Virus record (IMG/VR): IMGVR_UViG_3300021963_000060
Coordinates: 1 to 64,000 of that record
DNA: 64,000 nt
Strand: one strand, 5' to 3'
Source: a virus
Position numbers and translations under genes: made by a program. The notes under the pieces were generated by a model. That model was not told the origin of the DNA and ran no database searches. It saw only the letters and a program-made list of their open reading frames with translations. Each line of letters begins with the position of its first letter. Within the stretch, counting starts at the first letter, position 1. Shown piece by piece: positions 17,365 through 26,219 of the stretch.

Positions 17365-18358
17365 AACTAAATTCCTTACGTGCGATTTCGTCTAGTTGTT
17401 GCATCACTTCTTCAGTGAAATATTCTTCAGGTTCTTTTAGAATCTGCTTTGCATAAATCTTTTTACCATCTATCTCATAACGCCCTGCTACATTCTTCCA
17501 GAGTCCACCAATCTCACCAAGTTCCAGAAGACCATAGTAACGATCAAGGCCGCGCTCATCATAATACAGACGGACTTCAACATCCTTATTCTCCTTACTC
17601 AAACGCGATTTAGCAGTCTTAGCCTTGATAATATTTCCGACCACTTCCGTTCCATCCTTTTCTTTCTTTTTGCTGAGATAAATGATCGAACTTGCTGCGT
17701 ACTTGAGTCCGCTGCCTCCACCCATTTCCTTAGTTGGTACGTAAGCTCCGATAACGTCATAAGTGTGATTAGTAACTATCATTGGGATGTTTGCTTGACC
17801 AAGTTTGAGCGTAAGCATTCTAAATGCTCCTTTCACAAGTTGTGATTTGGTCATATCACGAACTTGCTTATCGTTCAGTGCATCGGTGATTTCTTTTTCG
17901 GTAGAAAGCATTCCTAAAGAGTCTAGCACAAACATGCAAGGCTTGCGCTCACCTTCAGGTTTTTTTAAGTAAAGATCTACCGCCTTGAGCGCCTTTCCAC
18001 GAAACTCTTCGATAGTAACAACATTAACAACAACCAGGCGAGAAGTATCAATTCCACGGGATTCTAGAAGCGATTTAGTAATAGCAGCCTCAGTATCAAA
18101 GTAGAGGCAATAACCATCGGGGTTAGAATCAAGAAAATTCTTAACCACAGCGAGAGAGAAGAAAGTTTTTCCAGTAGAAGACTCTCCAGCAATAGCAGTA
18201 ATCTTGTTCCCAGATACACCACCAAATATGCTACCTGAAACCAGTGCATTAAAAATGTACGAACCTGTATCAACATACTTTTCAGTTTCATCAATATCTG
18301 AGGCAAGTTGTGTGTACTCACCACCAATTTCTTTTACAATATCTTTAAGAAAATCCAT
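17351..18358 (-). CDS. uvsX: UvsX RecA-like recombinase
   Basis: ATP-dependent strand-exchange protein for recombination-dependent replication. From the ATG at 18358 (MDFLKDIVKEIGG) it has 335 residues, with Walker A GESSTGKT at 58-65 and Walker B in PCMFVLDSLG. An RecA loop region (MGGGSGLKYAASS) is also present. The frame continues upstream into the DNA polymerase gene, but those residues are not family-like. No clear ribosome site precedes the chosen ATG. It works with UvsY (37678) and gp46/47. Confidence 0.94.
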   Translation of the reverse strand: MDFLKDIVKEIGGEYTQLASDIDETEKYVDTGSYIFNALVSGSIFGGVSGNKITAIAGESSTGKTFFSLAVVKNFLDSNPDGYCLYFDTEAAITKSLLESRGIDTSRLVVVNVVTIEEFRGKALKAVDLYLKKPEGERKPCMFVLDSLGMLSTEKEITDALNDKQVRDMTKSQLVKGAFRMLTLKLGQANIPMIVTNHTYDVIGAYVPTKEMGGGSGLKYAASSIIYLSKKKEKDGTEVVGNIIKAKTAKSRLSKENKDVEVRLYYDERGLDRYYGLLELGEIGGLWKNVAGRYEIDGKKIYAKQILKEPEEYFTEEVMQQLDEIARKEFSYGES

Positions 18359-18389
18359 AATTTTTTTAATCAATAAAAACAGTATACCA

Positions 18390-20885
18390 TCATAGGAAAA
18401 AACTATCAAGGGTTGTTTTCCTTTCAGCAGACCAACCAATAGAATTTAGAATTATTTTCAAAGGTTCCAAAAATCCCTTTTCAAACTGAAGATCATGATC
18501 AATATATCTTTCCAAATTCAATTCTTTAGGAAAATCCTGAATGAATGAAATAACATTTTCATGAATAGAATTTGGTTTTTTTAGATAACAAAACTTGATC
18601 TTTTCCCCATTCTGAATCAATGAATACTTATGGTCTAATTTATTCTTCTTAATATAGAAATTAAAAAGTAATGCCCCTCTAACATGAATTGGAGTTCCTT
18701 TATCATAAATGTTACTAGAACACTTATGCTTAACAACATCTGATACTGATCTAGGAAAAGCTATTTGCTCGGGAGGTAATTTCTTAAACTCCTTTCTACA
18801 ACTTTCGATAAAATCAATAACGTTTTCTTCTGTACCATTCATAATTAGTTTTAGCGCATCCTTAATCATTTTGCGACAAGGTGCTGGAGTAGAAGACTTT
18901 ACCGCCTCAATACCCATAATCTTAAGTTTAGGTTCAGAGTATCGAACTCCTTCACTATCCCATACATTCATAATGTATCGCTTTTTAGCAGTCCAGATTC
19001 CACGATCGGCAATATTCTCTCGCTTCATCTGCATCTTTTGCTCATATGAATTTAGGTATTCCGCCAATTCTTGGTAAGAACTTTCAATATACTTTTCAAG
19101 TTCCACTTTAGCGACCTTATCAAGGAAGTTGACAATGCTCTCAGTAGTTTTCTCTCTGCCTTCGTATACACGGTCAACCAAAGGACCCATATGCATATAA
19201 ATGGAATCAGTATCTGAAGCAATAACATAATCAACATCCTTTGTCTTAAGAACATTATTCATATACTTATTCAGTTTTCTTTCAATCCACCGAATTGCAA
19301 CTTGACCAGATAAAGTAATTGCTTCAGCATTCTCAAGTTTGTAATACCTGAAGTATTGATTACCAATCGCACCATAAGCAGAGTTGAGAGAAATCTTTTT
19401 CGCCATCTGAATATTATTACACCTAGCGATTTCTTTTTCTAATTCCTTTGTAGGAGTCTTCTCATACTGCTTTTTAGCTTCAATCATTTTCTTTTTAAAA
19501 ATGACCCTCTCCTGATACATTTTTTCCATAAGTTCAGGAAGAATTCCTTTAATGTCTTTCCTATACATTGCTCCATTTGGAGTAATTGCATAGTCTTTAT
19601 ACATTTCAAAGGTAACCTTTTGATCAAGAATTCTTTCTACAGAAACATTAGGGCATCTCTCATCAACCAGTGTTTCTGGACTGATGTTTGATTGCATAAT
19701 CAAATGAGGATATAGTGAGTTAAGGTCAAAGTTAACGATCCAATCATAAACACCTGGAACTGGTTCTTTAACATATGCTCCAGCATATTTGTCGTTCTTT
19801 TCAGTCTTATCCTTTTGTGGAATAACTACATTTCTCTTCTTAAGATAATTGTAGATAATATTGTCCCACATTCGAACCTGATAGAAAACATCATTGTAAT
19901 TTACCTTAGCATCATAAGCCATGGTAATTGCAAGTTCGATGAGTTTCATCTTGTCCTCAAGACGATCAACAAGTTCAACGTCAACAATATTGTAATCTAC
20001 AAATTTTTTCCACCCTTTAGTGTAGAAATCCTTGAATGTATCAAACTCAGAGTGATCTAGTTTCTTTTGACCAAGTTCAACTTCAGCAATATAGTCAAGT
20101 CGATATGATTCTTGTGCTTTGTAAGTAAACTTCTTATAGAGATCAAGATAATCTAATTGAGTTATACCACCAATATCATATGCAACTTGCTGTCGGTTAT
20201 TTACCCATACTTCATTTTGAGTAACAAGTCCCCAAGGAGAGAAAGTTTTTAATTTTTTCTCACCAAGAACCCTAGATAAACGTCCACAGATATAAGGAAC
20301 GTCGAAGAATTGAATGTTCCATCCAGTAATAACATCAGGAGTATTATTACTCCAATAGTAAATAAAAGAATTTAGAAGTGCAAATTCAGATTCACATTCA
20401 ATGTATTTGAATTTTTCTTTTTTCCCACTGTAAGGTTTTGTACCCCAAGTAATGATTTCTTTTGCTGAATAATCCTGAATGGTAATTAGCAAGATCTCTT
20501 CATCGCAAACTTTTGGATCAGGAAATCCATATTCAGATTGCGTTTCAATATCAATAGTCACCAATCGAATCTTGCTGATATCAAATTTGATTTCATCCTC
20601 AGGATACTTATCAGAAATATACTGATAGATATACCTTTCGTTACCATAGATTTTAAAGTTATCTACACCGTCGTACTTTTTATAAAATTCCCTACAATCA
20701 CGAACGGTTCCAGGTTGAACTGACTCAACATAGTCACCTTCTAGAGTTTTATATTCAGTTGGTTTATTTGATTTTACAAAGAGAGTTGGGAAATACTCAT
20801 CTTTAAACATTACATGTTTACCATTTTCATAACCACGAACGAGAAATTGATTCCCGATCATTTGCACATTGGTATAAAACTTCAT
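18390..20885 (-). CDS. 43: DNA polymerase, family B (T4 gp43-like)
   Basis: Replicative polymerase with proofreading. The 3'-5' exonuclease motif is at 112-119 (DIETQSEYG). Polymerase motifs are DLNSLYPH (A), KKISLNSAYG (B) and ASDTDSIY (C, the two metal Asp). The C-terminus ends TTLDSFFL, probably the clamp-binding tail that contacts gp45. 831 residues against 898 in T4 is typical of cyanophages. No intein is seen. It overlaps the small gene upstream by 4 bases. Confidence 0.96.
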   Translation of the reverse strand: MKFYTNVQMIGNQFLVRGYENGKHVMFKDEYFPTLFVKSNKPTEYKTLEGDYVESVQPGTVRDCREFYKKYDGVDNFKIYGNERYIYQYISDKYPEDEIKFDISKIRLVTIDIETQSEYGFPDPKVCDEEILLITIQDYSAKEIITWGTKPYSGKKEKFKYIECESEFALLNSFIYYWSNNTPDVITGWNIQFFDVPYICGRLSRVLGEKKLKTFSPWGLVTQNEVWVNNRQQVAYDIGGITQLDYLDLYKKFTYKAQESYRLDYIAEVELGQKKLDHSEFDTFKDFYTKGWKKFVDYNIVDVELVDRLEDKMKLIELAITMAYDAKVNYNDVFYQVRMWDNIIYNYLKKRNVVIPQKDKTEKNDKYAGAYVKEPVPGVYDWIVNFDLNSLYPHLIMQSNISPETLVDERCPNVSVERILDQKVTFEMYKDYAITPNGAMYRKDIKGILPELMEKMYQERVIFKKKMIEAKKQYEKTPTKELEKEIARCNNIQMAKKISLNSAYGAIGNQYFRYYKLENAEAITLSGQVAIRWIERKLNKYMNNVLKTKDVDYVIASDTDSIYMHMGPLVDRVYEGREKTTESIVNFLDKVAKVELEKYIESSYQELAEYLNSYEQKMQMKRENIADRGIWTAKKRYIMNVWDSEGVRYSEPKLKIMGIEAVKSSTPAPCRKMIKDALKLIMNGTEENVIDFIESCRKEFKKLPPEQIAFPRSVSDVVKHKCSSNIYDKGTPIHVRGALLFNFYIKKNKLDHKYSLIQNGEKIKFCYLKKPNSIHENVISFIQDFPKELNLERYIDHDLQFEKGFLEPLKIILNSIGWSAERKTTLDSFFL

Positions 20886-21133
20886 TTAGTCAGCGTTTGA
20901 TACTTTTCTAGGATGGTTGGTTTTGGATCGGAAATTGTTAGGATATTATCAGAACGAATCATAACTGTAGATTCCATAGTATATTCAAATAACCATGGTT
21001 GTAAAGTTTCTCCAGTGATCAAATAAGGATCAACAAGTTTACAATCAGGTTCTCCTAAGTCAGCAGCTACTTCTTCTATCTTTGAAACTAGAACTTGATT
21101 ATTTGTTAGTACAAGCAATTTAATATTTTCCAT
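20882..21133 (-). CDS. LSm-like small protein, paralogue A
   Basis: 83 residues, probably a small beta-barrel: LVLTNNQVLVSKIEE..., then LQPWLFEYTMESTVMIRSDN and ILTISDP. The motif [LI]-x-PWL...E...(M/F)I...N(I/V)(L/M)T is shared with the 35774-36166 protein and more loosely with 21139-21525. This suggests an in-genome LSm-like family. Possible RNA binding is inferred only from fold resemblance. It sits directly before DNA polymerase with ATGA overlap. Confidence 0.6.
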   Translation of the reverse strand: MENIKLLVLTNNQVLVSKIEEVAADLGEPDCKLVDPYLITGETLQPWLFEYTMESTVMIRSDNILTISDPKPTILEKYQTLTK

Positions 21134-21138
21134 CTATA

Positions 21139-21525
21139 TCACCTACAAGTTTTACAATCGCCATCCTCATCCTCCTTTCGGTTAAGACCTTCTCCCCATT
21201 CTTTCTCACCAGAAAGTACGTTATTAACGTACATTTCATAAAGCATATCTACTGGATCGGTAAAAGTAATTACCCAATCAATTGAAATAGGAAGTGTTGT
21301 TCCTTTTGCTAGTGGAATCCATGGAAATAGACTGATATCAAAACTGGTTTTTTCTTCAGGAGGTCTTGCTTTTTGAGGTCTTTGTGGTTTTTCTCCACCA
21401 CCCATGATCCTTACAATACATGCTTTTTCCAGATAAAAACCAACGGTTTTATCTTCAACAACCATTTCATTCATATCTGCAATGATGTTTTCACCAGATT
21501 TTAATACAATGAGTTTAATAGCCAT
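21139..21525 (-). CDS. LSm-like small protein, paralogue B
   Basis: 128 residues. N-terminus MAIKLIVLKSGENIIADMNEM matches the first strands of an Sm-like barrel, as in the paralogue at 35774-36166 (LKSGEEVFAKV). The C-terminus is acidic and ends in CKTC, a potential metal or disulfide pair. It is adjacent to paralogue A with a 5-base gap and lies after a strong terminator (21558-21599). Function unknown; an RNA-binding regulator of replication genes is one possibility. Confidence 0.6.
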   Translation of the reverse strand: MAIKLIVLKSGENIIADMNEMVVEDKTVGFYLEKACIVRIMGGGEKPQRPQKARPPEEKTSFDISLFPWIPLAKGTTLPISIDWVITFTDPVDMLYEMYVNNVLSGEKEWGEGLNRKEDEDGDCKTCR

Positions 21526-21557
21526 AAATACAATTCATCTCTTACTAGTTTAACAAG

Positions 21558-21599
21558 AAAAAGGGGAGGCGTCAACTGGATTGTGCCAGTTGCCTCCCC
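21558..21599 (-). terminator. Strong terminator upstream of the LSm/polymerase unit
   Basis: GGGGAGGC and CAACTGG arms pair with CCTCCCC and CCAGTTG (15 bp with a 2-base bulge), then TTTTTC on the minus strand. It isolates the Hsp20/small-gene transcript from the polymerase operon. Confidence 0.85.
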
Positions 21600-21626
21600 G
21601 TCTGCGCCGACGATATTCAATACTAT

Positions 21627-21806
21627 TTATTCTCCACCATCTCCACCACTTCCATCACCAGAATCTCCATTACCACCAGCACTTGAACGACTTCTTACTG
21701 GAACCGCTTTTCCTTTTGAAATACGTTTTTGTTTTCCTTGAGAATATACAGTATGCGGAATTGCATTTTTATATGCAATTTCTTTGAATTCGTCGAAAGA
21801 TTTCAT
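21627..21806 (-). CDS. Small basic protein with capsid-targeting-like N-terminus
   Basis: 59 residues: MKSFDEFKEIAYKNA, then a basic segment (QGKQKRISKGKAVPVRSR) and a Gly/Ser/Asp tail. The first ten residues match the MKSFxxF pattern found on three other proteins here and on T4 internal proteins. It lies between the Hsp20 gene and a terminator. A packaged head peptide is an inference. Confidence 0.6.
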   Translation of the reverse strand: MKSFDEFKEIAYKNAIPHTVYSQGKQKRISKGKAVPVRSRSSAGGNGDSGDGSGGDGGE

Positions 21807-21819
21807 TTTTTATTTTTAT

Positions 21820-22260
21820 TTAGAGATAGTCCTTTCGCTTATGATGCTCAGGAACAATCCTACCAAGTGTGATAGTCAAAAGCCCATCCTCAAAATCAAC
21901 TGATCTAACTTCCGTATCATCAGAGAGCGTCCACGCTCTCTTAAAACTCCGTTGAGCCAAACCTTTGTGGATATAGTTGGACTCCGATTCTTTATCCTCT
22001 TTTTGGCCTTCCACAAAGAGTTTACCGTCTTGAGTGTAGACATAAACCTCCTTCTTCTTAAATCCAGCAAGAGCAAGTTCTAGTCGTGATTCTACATTAC
22101 TGACTTGAACAAGATTATATGGGGGATAGTTAGTAGTGGTCTCATGTAGATGGAATAAGCGATCAAAATATTCATCCATTCCAATACTGTACTTACTGAT
22201 CCTTTCCATCAAAGCAGGAAGATCTGCAGAGTTGAACCTTGAAGTTGCAAGATTAGTCAT
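21820..22260 (-). CDS. hsp20: Small heat shock protein, Hsp20 family
   Basis: 146 residues. An alpha-crystallin domain spans about 45-135 (YNLVQVSNVESRLELALAGFK, GLAQRSFKRAWTLSD, FEDGLLTITL), ending in a short tail with an I-V-P element (GRIVPEHHKR). ATP-independent chaperone. Hsp20 is a regular cyanomyovirus gene, thought to help scaffolding or virion assembly or to protect host proteins. The ATG at 22260 has AAAGGAG eight bases upstream; the longer frame is rejected. Confidence 0.9.
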   Translation of the reverse strand: MTNLATSRFNSADLPALMERISKYSIGMDEYFDRLFHLHETTTNYPPYNLVQVSNVESRLELALAGFKKKEVYVYTQDGKLFVEGQKEDKESESNYIHKGLAQRSFKRAWTLSDDTEVRSVDFEDGLLTITLGRIVPEHHKRKDYL

Positions 22261-22335
22261 TATAGTAGCTCCTTTAAAAGCGAGTTTGTGTTGTATGGAC
22301 CCCGAAGGCATCCATTACTAATTATACAAGAAACG

Positions 22336-22368
22336 AAAAAAAGAGGAGGGGTAAAAACCCAACCTCTT
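22336..22368 (-). terminator. Terminator downstream of regA
   Basis: A stem AGAGG/CCTCT plus inner GGGT/ACCC is followed by seven Ts on the minus strand. The 22370-22419 interval holds another small hairpin (GAGACC/GGTCTC). Confidence 0.75.
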
Positions 22369-22419
22369 TTTAGGGTGTTCCGACTTTTGTAGAGACCGCA
22401 CGAAAGGTCTCAGTATTAT

Positions 22420-22860
22420 TTATTCAGTTTCTACTGCCTTTCCTTTCTTACCAATATTGTACTTCTGTTCGAGAATCCAGTCACCCTTATCTTTATAAGA
22501 AAGTACCTTAATTTGATTTAGTGGGGCGATATCAAGAATTTTATCCTGATTCACAACCGTAATTAGACCCCAATCAGACAATAGACGAATAATTCTATTT
22601 CTGCGTTGAACATCATTTACAGTCAGGTTAGCATGTTTACCATCAAGAGCAAACAGTTCTTTAAAGTGAGTAATATAATATCTACCCTGCTTATGAAGAA
22701 TATGAGCACTCTGATAGAGTTTTTTCTCCTTCCTTGATGCTACTCCGATACGAGTCAATGTTTCACGTACTTTTAAGAAGTCATCTGGTTCATTCAGAAC
22801 AACTTCTACCATCATTTCAGGAGACCAGTTTACCTGTGGTTCAATAGTTTGATTAGTCAT
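22420..22860 (-). CDS. regA: RegA translational repressor
   Basis: 146 residues. Residues about 15-140 align by eye with T4 RegA: LNEPDDFLKVRETLTRIGVA, LYQSAHILHKQGRYYITHFKE and DVQRRNRIIRLLSDWGLI. It binds start regions of early phage mRNAs and blocks translation. The N-terminus is about 20 residues longer than T4. As in T4, it lies next to gp62/gp44/gp45, whose expression it is expected to control. Starts within the last codons of gp62 (4-base overlap). Confidence 0.93.
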   Translation of the reverse strand: MTNQTIEPQVNWSPEMMVEVVLNEPDDFLKVRETLTRIGVASRKEKKLYQSAHILHKQGRYYITHFKELFALDGKHANLTVNDVQRRNRIIRLLSDWGLITVVNQDKILDIAPLNQIKVLSYKDKGDWILEQKYNIGKKGKAVETE

Positions 22861-23246
22861 TTTTTTCCGCCAGTTTCAAGTCGTTGTTTAATAAAATCGA
22901 GTTGAGATTTTGATAAGATTTTCAAAGCCTGAAATGCTTTTTCATTACTATAACCATAGTATTGCTTAACGCACTCTAAATCTTTGATTTTATCTTTTCG
23001 GATCCAAGGAGAAAATCTCTTCTTTTTCCTTAGACTATTTAGATAAAATGAATATTGTAGATCTTTATCCAAGTGATGATTAATATTCATCTCATTTGCA
23101 TAAAGAATACAATCAATATGTCCAGAAAGGCATCTGTTTATAATATAAGACGGATATTCTTTTTTAAGATTTACTGAGGAATCCTCTGCAAGATTTTCCT
23201 TAGTAAAGTTGATGGAGTTTAACCAATCTTTAAGTTCGTAAGTCAT
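22857..23246 (-). CDS. 62: Sliding-clamp loader small subunit (gp62-like)
   Basis: 129 residues (MTYELKDWLNSINFTKENL...). Matches the short cyanophage form of gp62 in size, helical content and position between RegA and the clamp-loader ATPase. With gp44 it loads clamp gp45. Much shorter than T4 gp62 (187), so the call rests on synteny and cyanophage resemblance more than motifs. Confidence 0.8.
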   Translation of the reverse strand: MTYELKDWLNSINFTKENLAEDSSVNLKKEYPSYIINRCLSGHIDCILYANEMNINHHLDKDLQYSFYLNSLRKKKRFSPWIRKDKIKDLECVKQYYGYSNEKAFQALKILSKSQLDFIKQRLETGGKK

Positions 23247-24358
23247 CGTATAATTTGAATTTCATCTTCATCGGTCCAAAGTTCAACTTTGGTTCTAAAC
23301 CTTCCCTCTTCCTTTAACTTCTCATATCTCTTTGCTGATTTCTTTTTCCACCAAGAAATAATATTCTCAAGATGAAATTTATCCCAATTCTGACCACGGA
23401 TCAATTTATCCTGTTCGCCAAGAATTACTTCACGAACATTTTCATAACCATAGTCTGAGATATAAAACCTCTTCTTTTGCGTAAGAGCAAAGGCAGTATC
23501 AATGACTTTATTAAAGTCTGCTAGTTTTTCTTTATCTTGTAAAGAATTCCTAATGATAGAAATCATTTTAGTTTGCCTTTTCATCTTTTTTGATGAGGCT
23601 TTGTTATCAGTTAAAGGAGTGTTGTTATTCAAATAGGTGAATCTATCATGCAACTTATGAAATACATCGTCATGCAGTAACGGAAGAAATTTACTTTCAG
23701 TAAGTCCTTTGTATCTCATGTATGGTTTAAGTCCATCATATTGTGATGCATCTGTTGTTGAACCATAAAGAGATGTGGTTTCAAAAAGAGCGATATCCTT
23801 TTCAAAAACTTCATTAAGAGTCTCACGAGCAAAATGAGAACAGCACAGTAAAGCAAGAAGTTTTCCCCCAAGATAGTTGTATCCAAAGGGTTGGGATGGA
23901 ACAATCACAAATCCCATTGCAGCATGACGATTAAAAATAGAAAGGTCAGGTGTTCTACCTAACCATTCATTTCTTGGTTTTGAATTAATTGTAGGAGAAC
24001 CAAAACGAATAAACCCTAATATTTTACTTGTATTTTTTTCAAATACCATCCAACGAAGTTCTCTTCCTGGAATATTAGATTCATTATTATGAGATGAAAC
24101 TACTTGTAAAAGATTATTATAATGTTCCTGAGGTAGAGATTGTTGAAAACGATCTCCTATAAATTTAATATCAAATTCCATGTCTTCTGGATGAATATCT
24201 TCATTAAAGAATTCATCATGAAGAGGAGCGATGGTATTTGTTCCTTTAACAAGTTTCTTTTTAACAAAGCGCAAATAGTCTTCAATACTTCCCATATGTG
24301 AGAAGTAATCAATAAACTCATTTGCTGCCCATAAAGCATCTTGTTCAGAAACTATCAT
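23243..24358 (-). CDS. DruA-like (DUF4338) protein in the clamp-loader operon
   Basis: 371 residues. The core at about 100-240 resembles DUF4338/DruA: LRWMVFEKNTSKILGFIRFG (101-120), RNEWLGRTPD then a FNRHAAMGFVIVP block, YNYLGGKLLALL (160-171) and ETTSLYGS (193-200). DUF4338 was named for the Druantia anti-phage defence protein DruA; its biochemical activity is not known to me. Here it sits between gp62 and two small genes, coupled by 4-base overlaps, so it is expressed with the replisome. A role in host takeover, superinfection exclusion or replication is open. Confidence 0.7.
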   Translation of the reverse strand: MIVSEQDALWAANEFIDYFSHMGSIEDYLRFVKKKLVKGTNTIAPLHDEFFNEDIHPEDMEFDIKFIGDRFQQSLPQEHYNNLLQVVSSHNNESNIPGRELRWMVFEKNTSKILGFIRFGSPTINSKPRNEWLGRTPDLSIFNRHAAMGFVIVPSQPFGYNYLGGKLLALLCCSHFARETLNEVFEKDIALFETTSLYGSTTDASQYDGLKPYMRYKGLTESKFLPLLHDDVFHKLHDRFTYLNNNTPLTDNKASSKKMKRQTKMISIIRNSLQDKEKLADFNKVIDTAFALTQKKRFYISDYGYENVREVILGEQDKLIRGQNWDKFHLENIISWWKKKSAKRYEKLKEEGRFRTKVELWTDEDEIQIIR

Positions 24359-24561
24359 TCAAACTCACCTTTTCTATTTTGTTTTGGGGGAACGATATAT
24401 TGCGGAACACATGTAACAGAAATTGATGTATCTTTAGTTGCTTCCGCCATTTTTCTATAACCCATACCAACATAAATTTGACCACCAACAACAGATACGG
24501 CCATAATTCCCCAGAAAATGTAATACCACTGAGATTTAACTTGATGATGTTTTGTTTTCAT
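24355..24561 (-). CDS. Small single-pass membrane protein
   Basis: 68 residues, with a positively charged N-terminus (MKTKHHQVKSQ), one transmembrane helix (YYIFWGIMAVSVVGGQIYVGM, about 13-33) and a Pro/Lys-rich tail. It overlaps both neighbours by 4 bases. The function is not recognised; such membrane peptides in early operons could act on host membrane proteins. Confidence 0.7.
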   Translation of the reverse strand: MKTKHHQVKSQWYYIFWGIMAVSVVGGQIYVGMGYRKMAEATKDTSISVTCVPQYIVPPKQNRKGEFE

Positions 24562-24752
24562 TTTTCATCCACCATACCTAAAAATTCAATGTCTTCAAAT
24601 TGATCTACAGATACTTCATGCTCTCCGCCGACAAGATACCAGTGTTTACCATCATTACGAATACCAAGATATTTCATTTGATCTTCGGCAAAAGTATGCT
24701 CACGCATCAATGCTTGAATACGGTAGTGCATTAATTCACTTCGACTAATCAT
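24558..24752 (-). CDS. 64-residue protein before gp44
   Basis: MISRSELMHYRIQALMREH..., an N-terminal helix followed by a small beta part (KHWYLVGGEHEVSVDQFEDI). No family is recognised. It overlaps gp44 by 4 bases. Confidence 0.65.
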   Translation of the reverse strand: MISRSELMHYRIQALMREHTFAEDQMKYLGIRNDGKHWYLVGGEHEVSVDQFEDIEFLGMVDEK

Positions 24753-25693
24753 TTAAATTCACACTCACACATAATTTCAGTTAATGCTGCTAGAAGGTTA
24801 ATTTCTTGATCAGCCACGAACGCACATTGGTATTGATACTTAGCAATAACAAGAACGGCAGCAGGGATAGATGCGGGAACCAGGCTATCATAAGCGGCGT
24901 CATAAACCCTGCGAAGAAGACTAGAAGCATCGTTATCCAAGTTGGAGACCACCCACTTTCTAACTTCTGAGAAGTTTTTATCCTTAAGATTTTTGATAAG
25001 TTCATTTACATTAATATCAGAAAATGTTGCAAGAATTGCAGAATCAATTTTTCCACCAGAAGAATATCTCTGACATTCATTAAGGACTCGCCTCCAATCA
25101 GGAAAGTGCTTATTGATCAGTTCAATTAGAACTTTTTGATCATACTCAACGTTTTCGATTTGAAGGATTTCAAGGAGGCGATTATAAAACCCAGCGGCAA
25201 GTTGGGCCTTTTCTTTTCCCTTGATCCCAAATTCAATGACTGCACATCTTGAGTGCAGTGGTTCAATGATTTTGTTCTTGTAATTGCAGGTGAGGATGAA
25301 TCTGCAGTTGTTAGCAAATTCCTCAGTAAATGCCCGTAGGAGGAGTTGTACGTCGTTTGTTGTGTTATCTGCCTCATCAATGATGATGACTTTGTGTTTA
25401 GCAGTTGACGAAAGCGATACGGTCGAAGCGAAGTTTTTCGCATTGTTTCGGACAGTATCGAGGAATCTACCCTCGTCGGATCCATTGATGACATAAAAAT
25501 CTACTCCAAGTTCATTGCACAATGCTTTTGCAACTGTAGTTTTTCCAATCCCAGGAGGACCAGAAAGAAGCATGTTAGGAATTTCTCCCCTATTTAGGAA
25601 ATCTTGGAATGTTTTTTTAGTACCTTCGGGAAGGATACATTCTTGAATTGTCTTTGGTCGGTATTTCTCAACCCAAATAAAATCACTATTCAT
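24749..25693 (-). CDS. 44: Sliding-clamp loader ATPase (gp44-like)
   Basis: AAA+ ATPase that, with gp62, opens and loads clamp gp45. It starts at ATG 25693 (MNSDFIWVEKYRPKTIQEC); the longer frame needs a TTG start. Walker A GPPGIGKT is at 45-52, Walker B in VIIIDEAD, and the arginine-finger SRC motif in PLHSRCAVIEF. 314 residues against 319 in T4. Confidence 0.95.
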   Translation of the reverse strand: MNSDFIWVEKYRPKTIQECILPEGTKKTFQDFLNRGEIPNMLLSGPPGIGKTTVAKALCNELGVDFYVINGSDEGRFLDTVRNNAKNFASTVSLSSTAKHKVIIIDEADNTTNDVQLLLRAFTEEFANNCRFILTCNYKNKIIEPLHSRCAVIEFGIKGKEKAQLAAGFYNRLLEILQIENVEYDQKVLIELINKHFPDWRRVLNECQRYSSGGKIDSAILATFSDINVNELIKNLKDKNFSEVRKWVVSNLDNDASSLLRRVYDAAYDSLVPASIPAAVLVIAKYQYQCAFVADQEINLLAALTEIMCECEFK

Positions 25694-25695
25694 AA

Positions 25696-26205
25696 TCAAA
25701 TCCAATCAGGTTTACGTTGGGGCATACGAAGATAATTATCTTTTACCCAAGTCTTAGAAGCAATATACCTTTTATATGCAGTAAAGGTATCAATACTCTC
25801 ATCAAATTTCCACTCTTCAGGCATAGCACGAGCAAATGGTGTTACATCAGTAATTTTACCTTTAGGAAAAAGGTAGTATGCATCAACAAGTGTTTTGTAG
25901 CAAGAATGTTCTTTATTATATCTTACAGTATATTCATCGCATAAGTTCATTCCCCATTTAATCAACCAATAAGCATTGTGTATTGATTCCGCTGCCCACT
26001 TTGTACATGGGTGATTACGAAATGCACCCTTCTCAGTCGCATATGGAGTTCCATCGGACTTGGGAAGGGTGCCGTAGTTATGATACCATTTAGATGCAAC
26101 AATAGAAAGCATTTGACAGCATTCTAGAGGCATCTTAACGATATGTTTATCTGGGAGACAAATAGCACTTTCTGCTGGCCAAGGAGAAGTAACAAAAATA
26201 TTCAT
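25696..26205 (-). CDS. Conserved phage protein with DKH motif, possible DNA glycosylase relative
   Basis: 169 residues starting MNIFVTSPWPAESAICLPDK. The order DKHIVKMPLECCQMLS, NHPCTKWAAESIHNAYWL and LCDEYTVRYNKEH defines a family frequent in phages of cyanobacteria and other marine hosts. The N-terminal DKH and small helical build loosely recall pyrimidine-dimer glycosylase (DenV type), which would suit sunlit-water phages, but I could not confirm this. The ATG at 26205 is preferred over a TTG start 18 bases upstream. Confidence 0.6.
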   Translation of the reverse strand: MNIFVTSPWPAESAICLPDKHIVKMPLECCQMLSIVASKWYHNYGTLPKSDGTPYATEKGAFRNHPCTKWAAESIHNAYWLIKWGMNLCDEYTVRYNKEHSCYKTLVDAYYLFPKGKITDVTPFARAMPEEWKFDESIDTFTAYKRYIASKTWVKDNYLRMPQRKPDWI

Positions 26206-26219
26206 GATATAAAATGAAT

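Noticed and set aside
18359-18439. Longer N-terminus for UvsX
   Set aside because: The extra 27 residues overlap the DNA polymerase gene and do not resemble UvsX; the ATG at 18358 matches the family.
21817-21824. TCTAAATA as late promoter of the 59-residue gene
   Set aside because: Only 10 bases before the ATG, too close to allow a normal leader.
22387-22410. Second terminator at the GAGACC/GGTCTC hairpin
   Set aside because: Six-pair stem with no T-run on the minus strand; the adjacent stronger hairpin explains termination.
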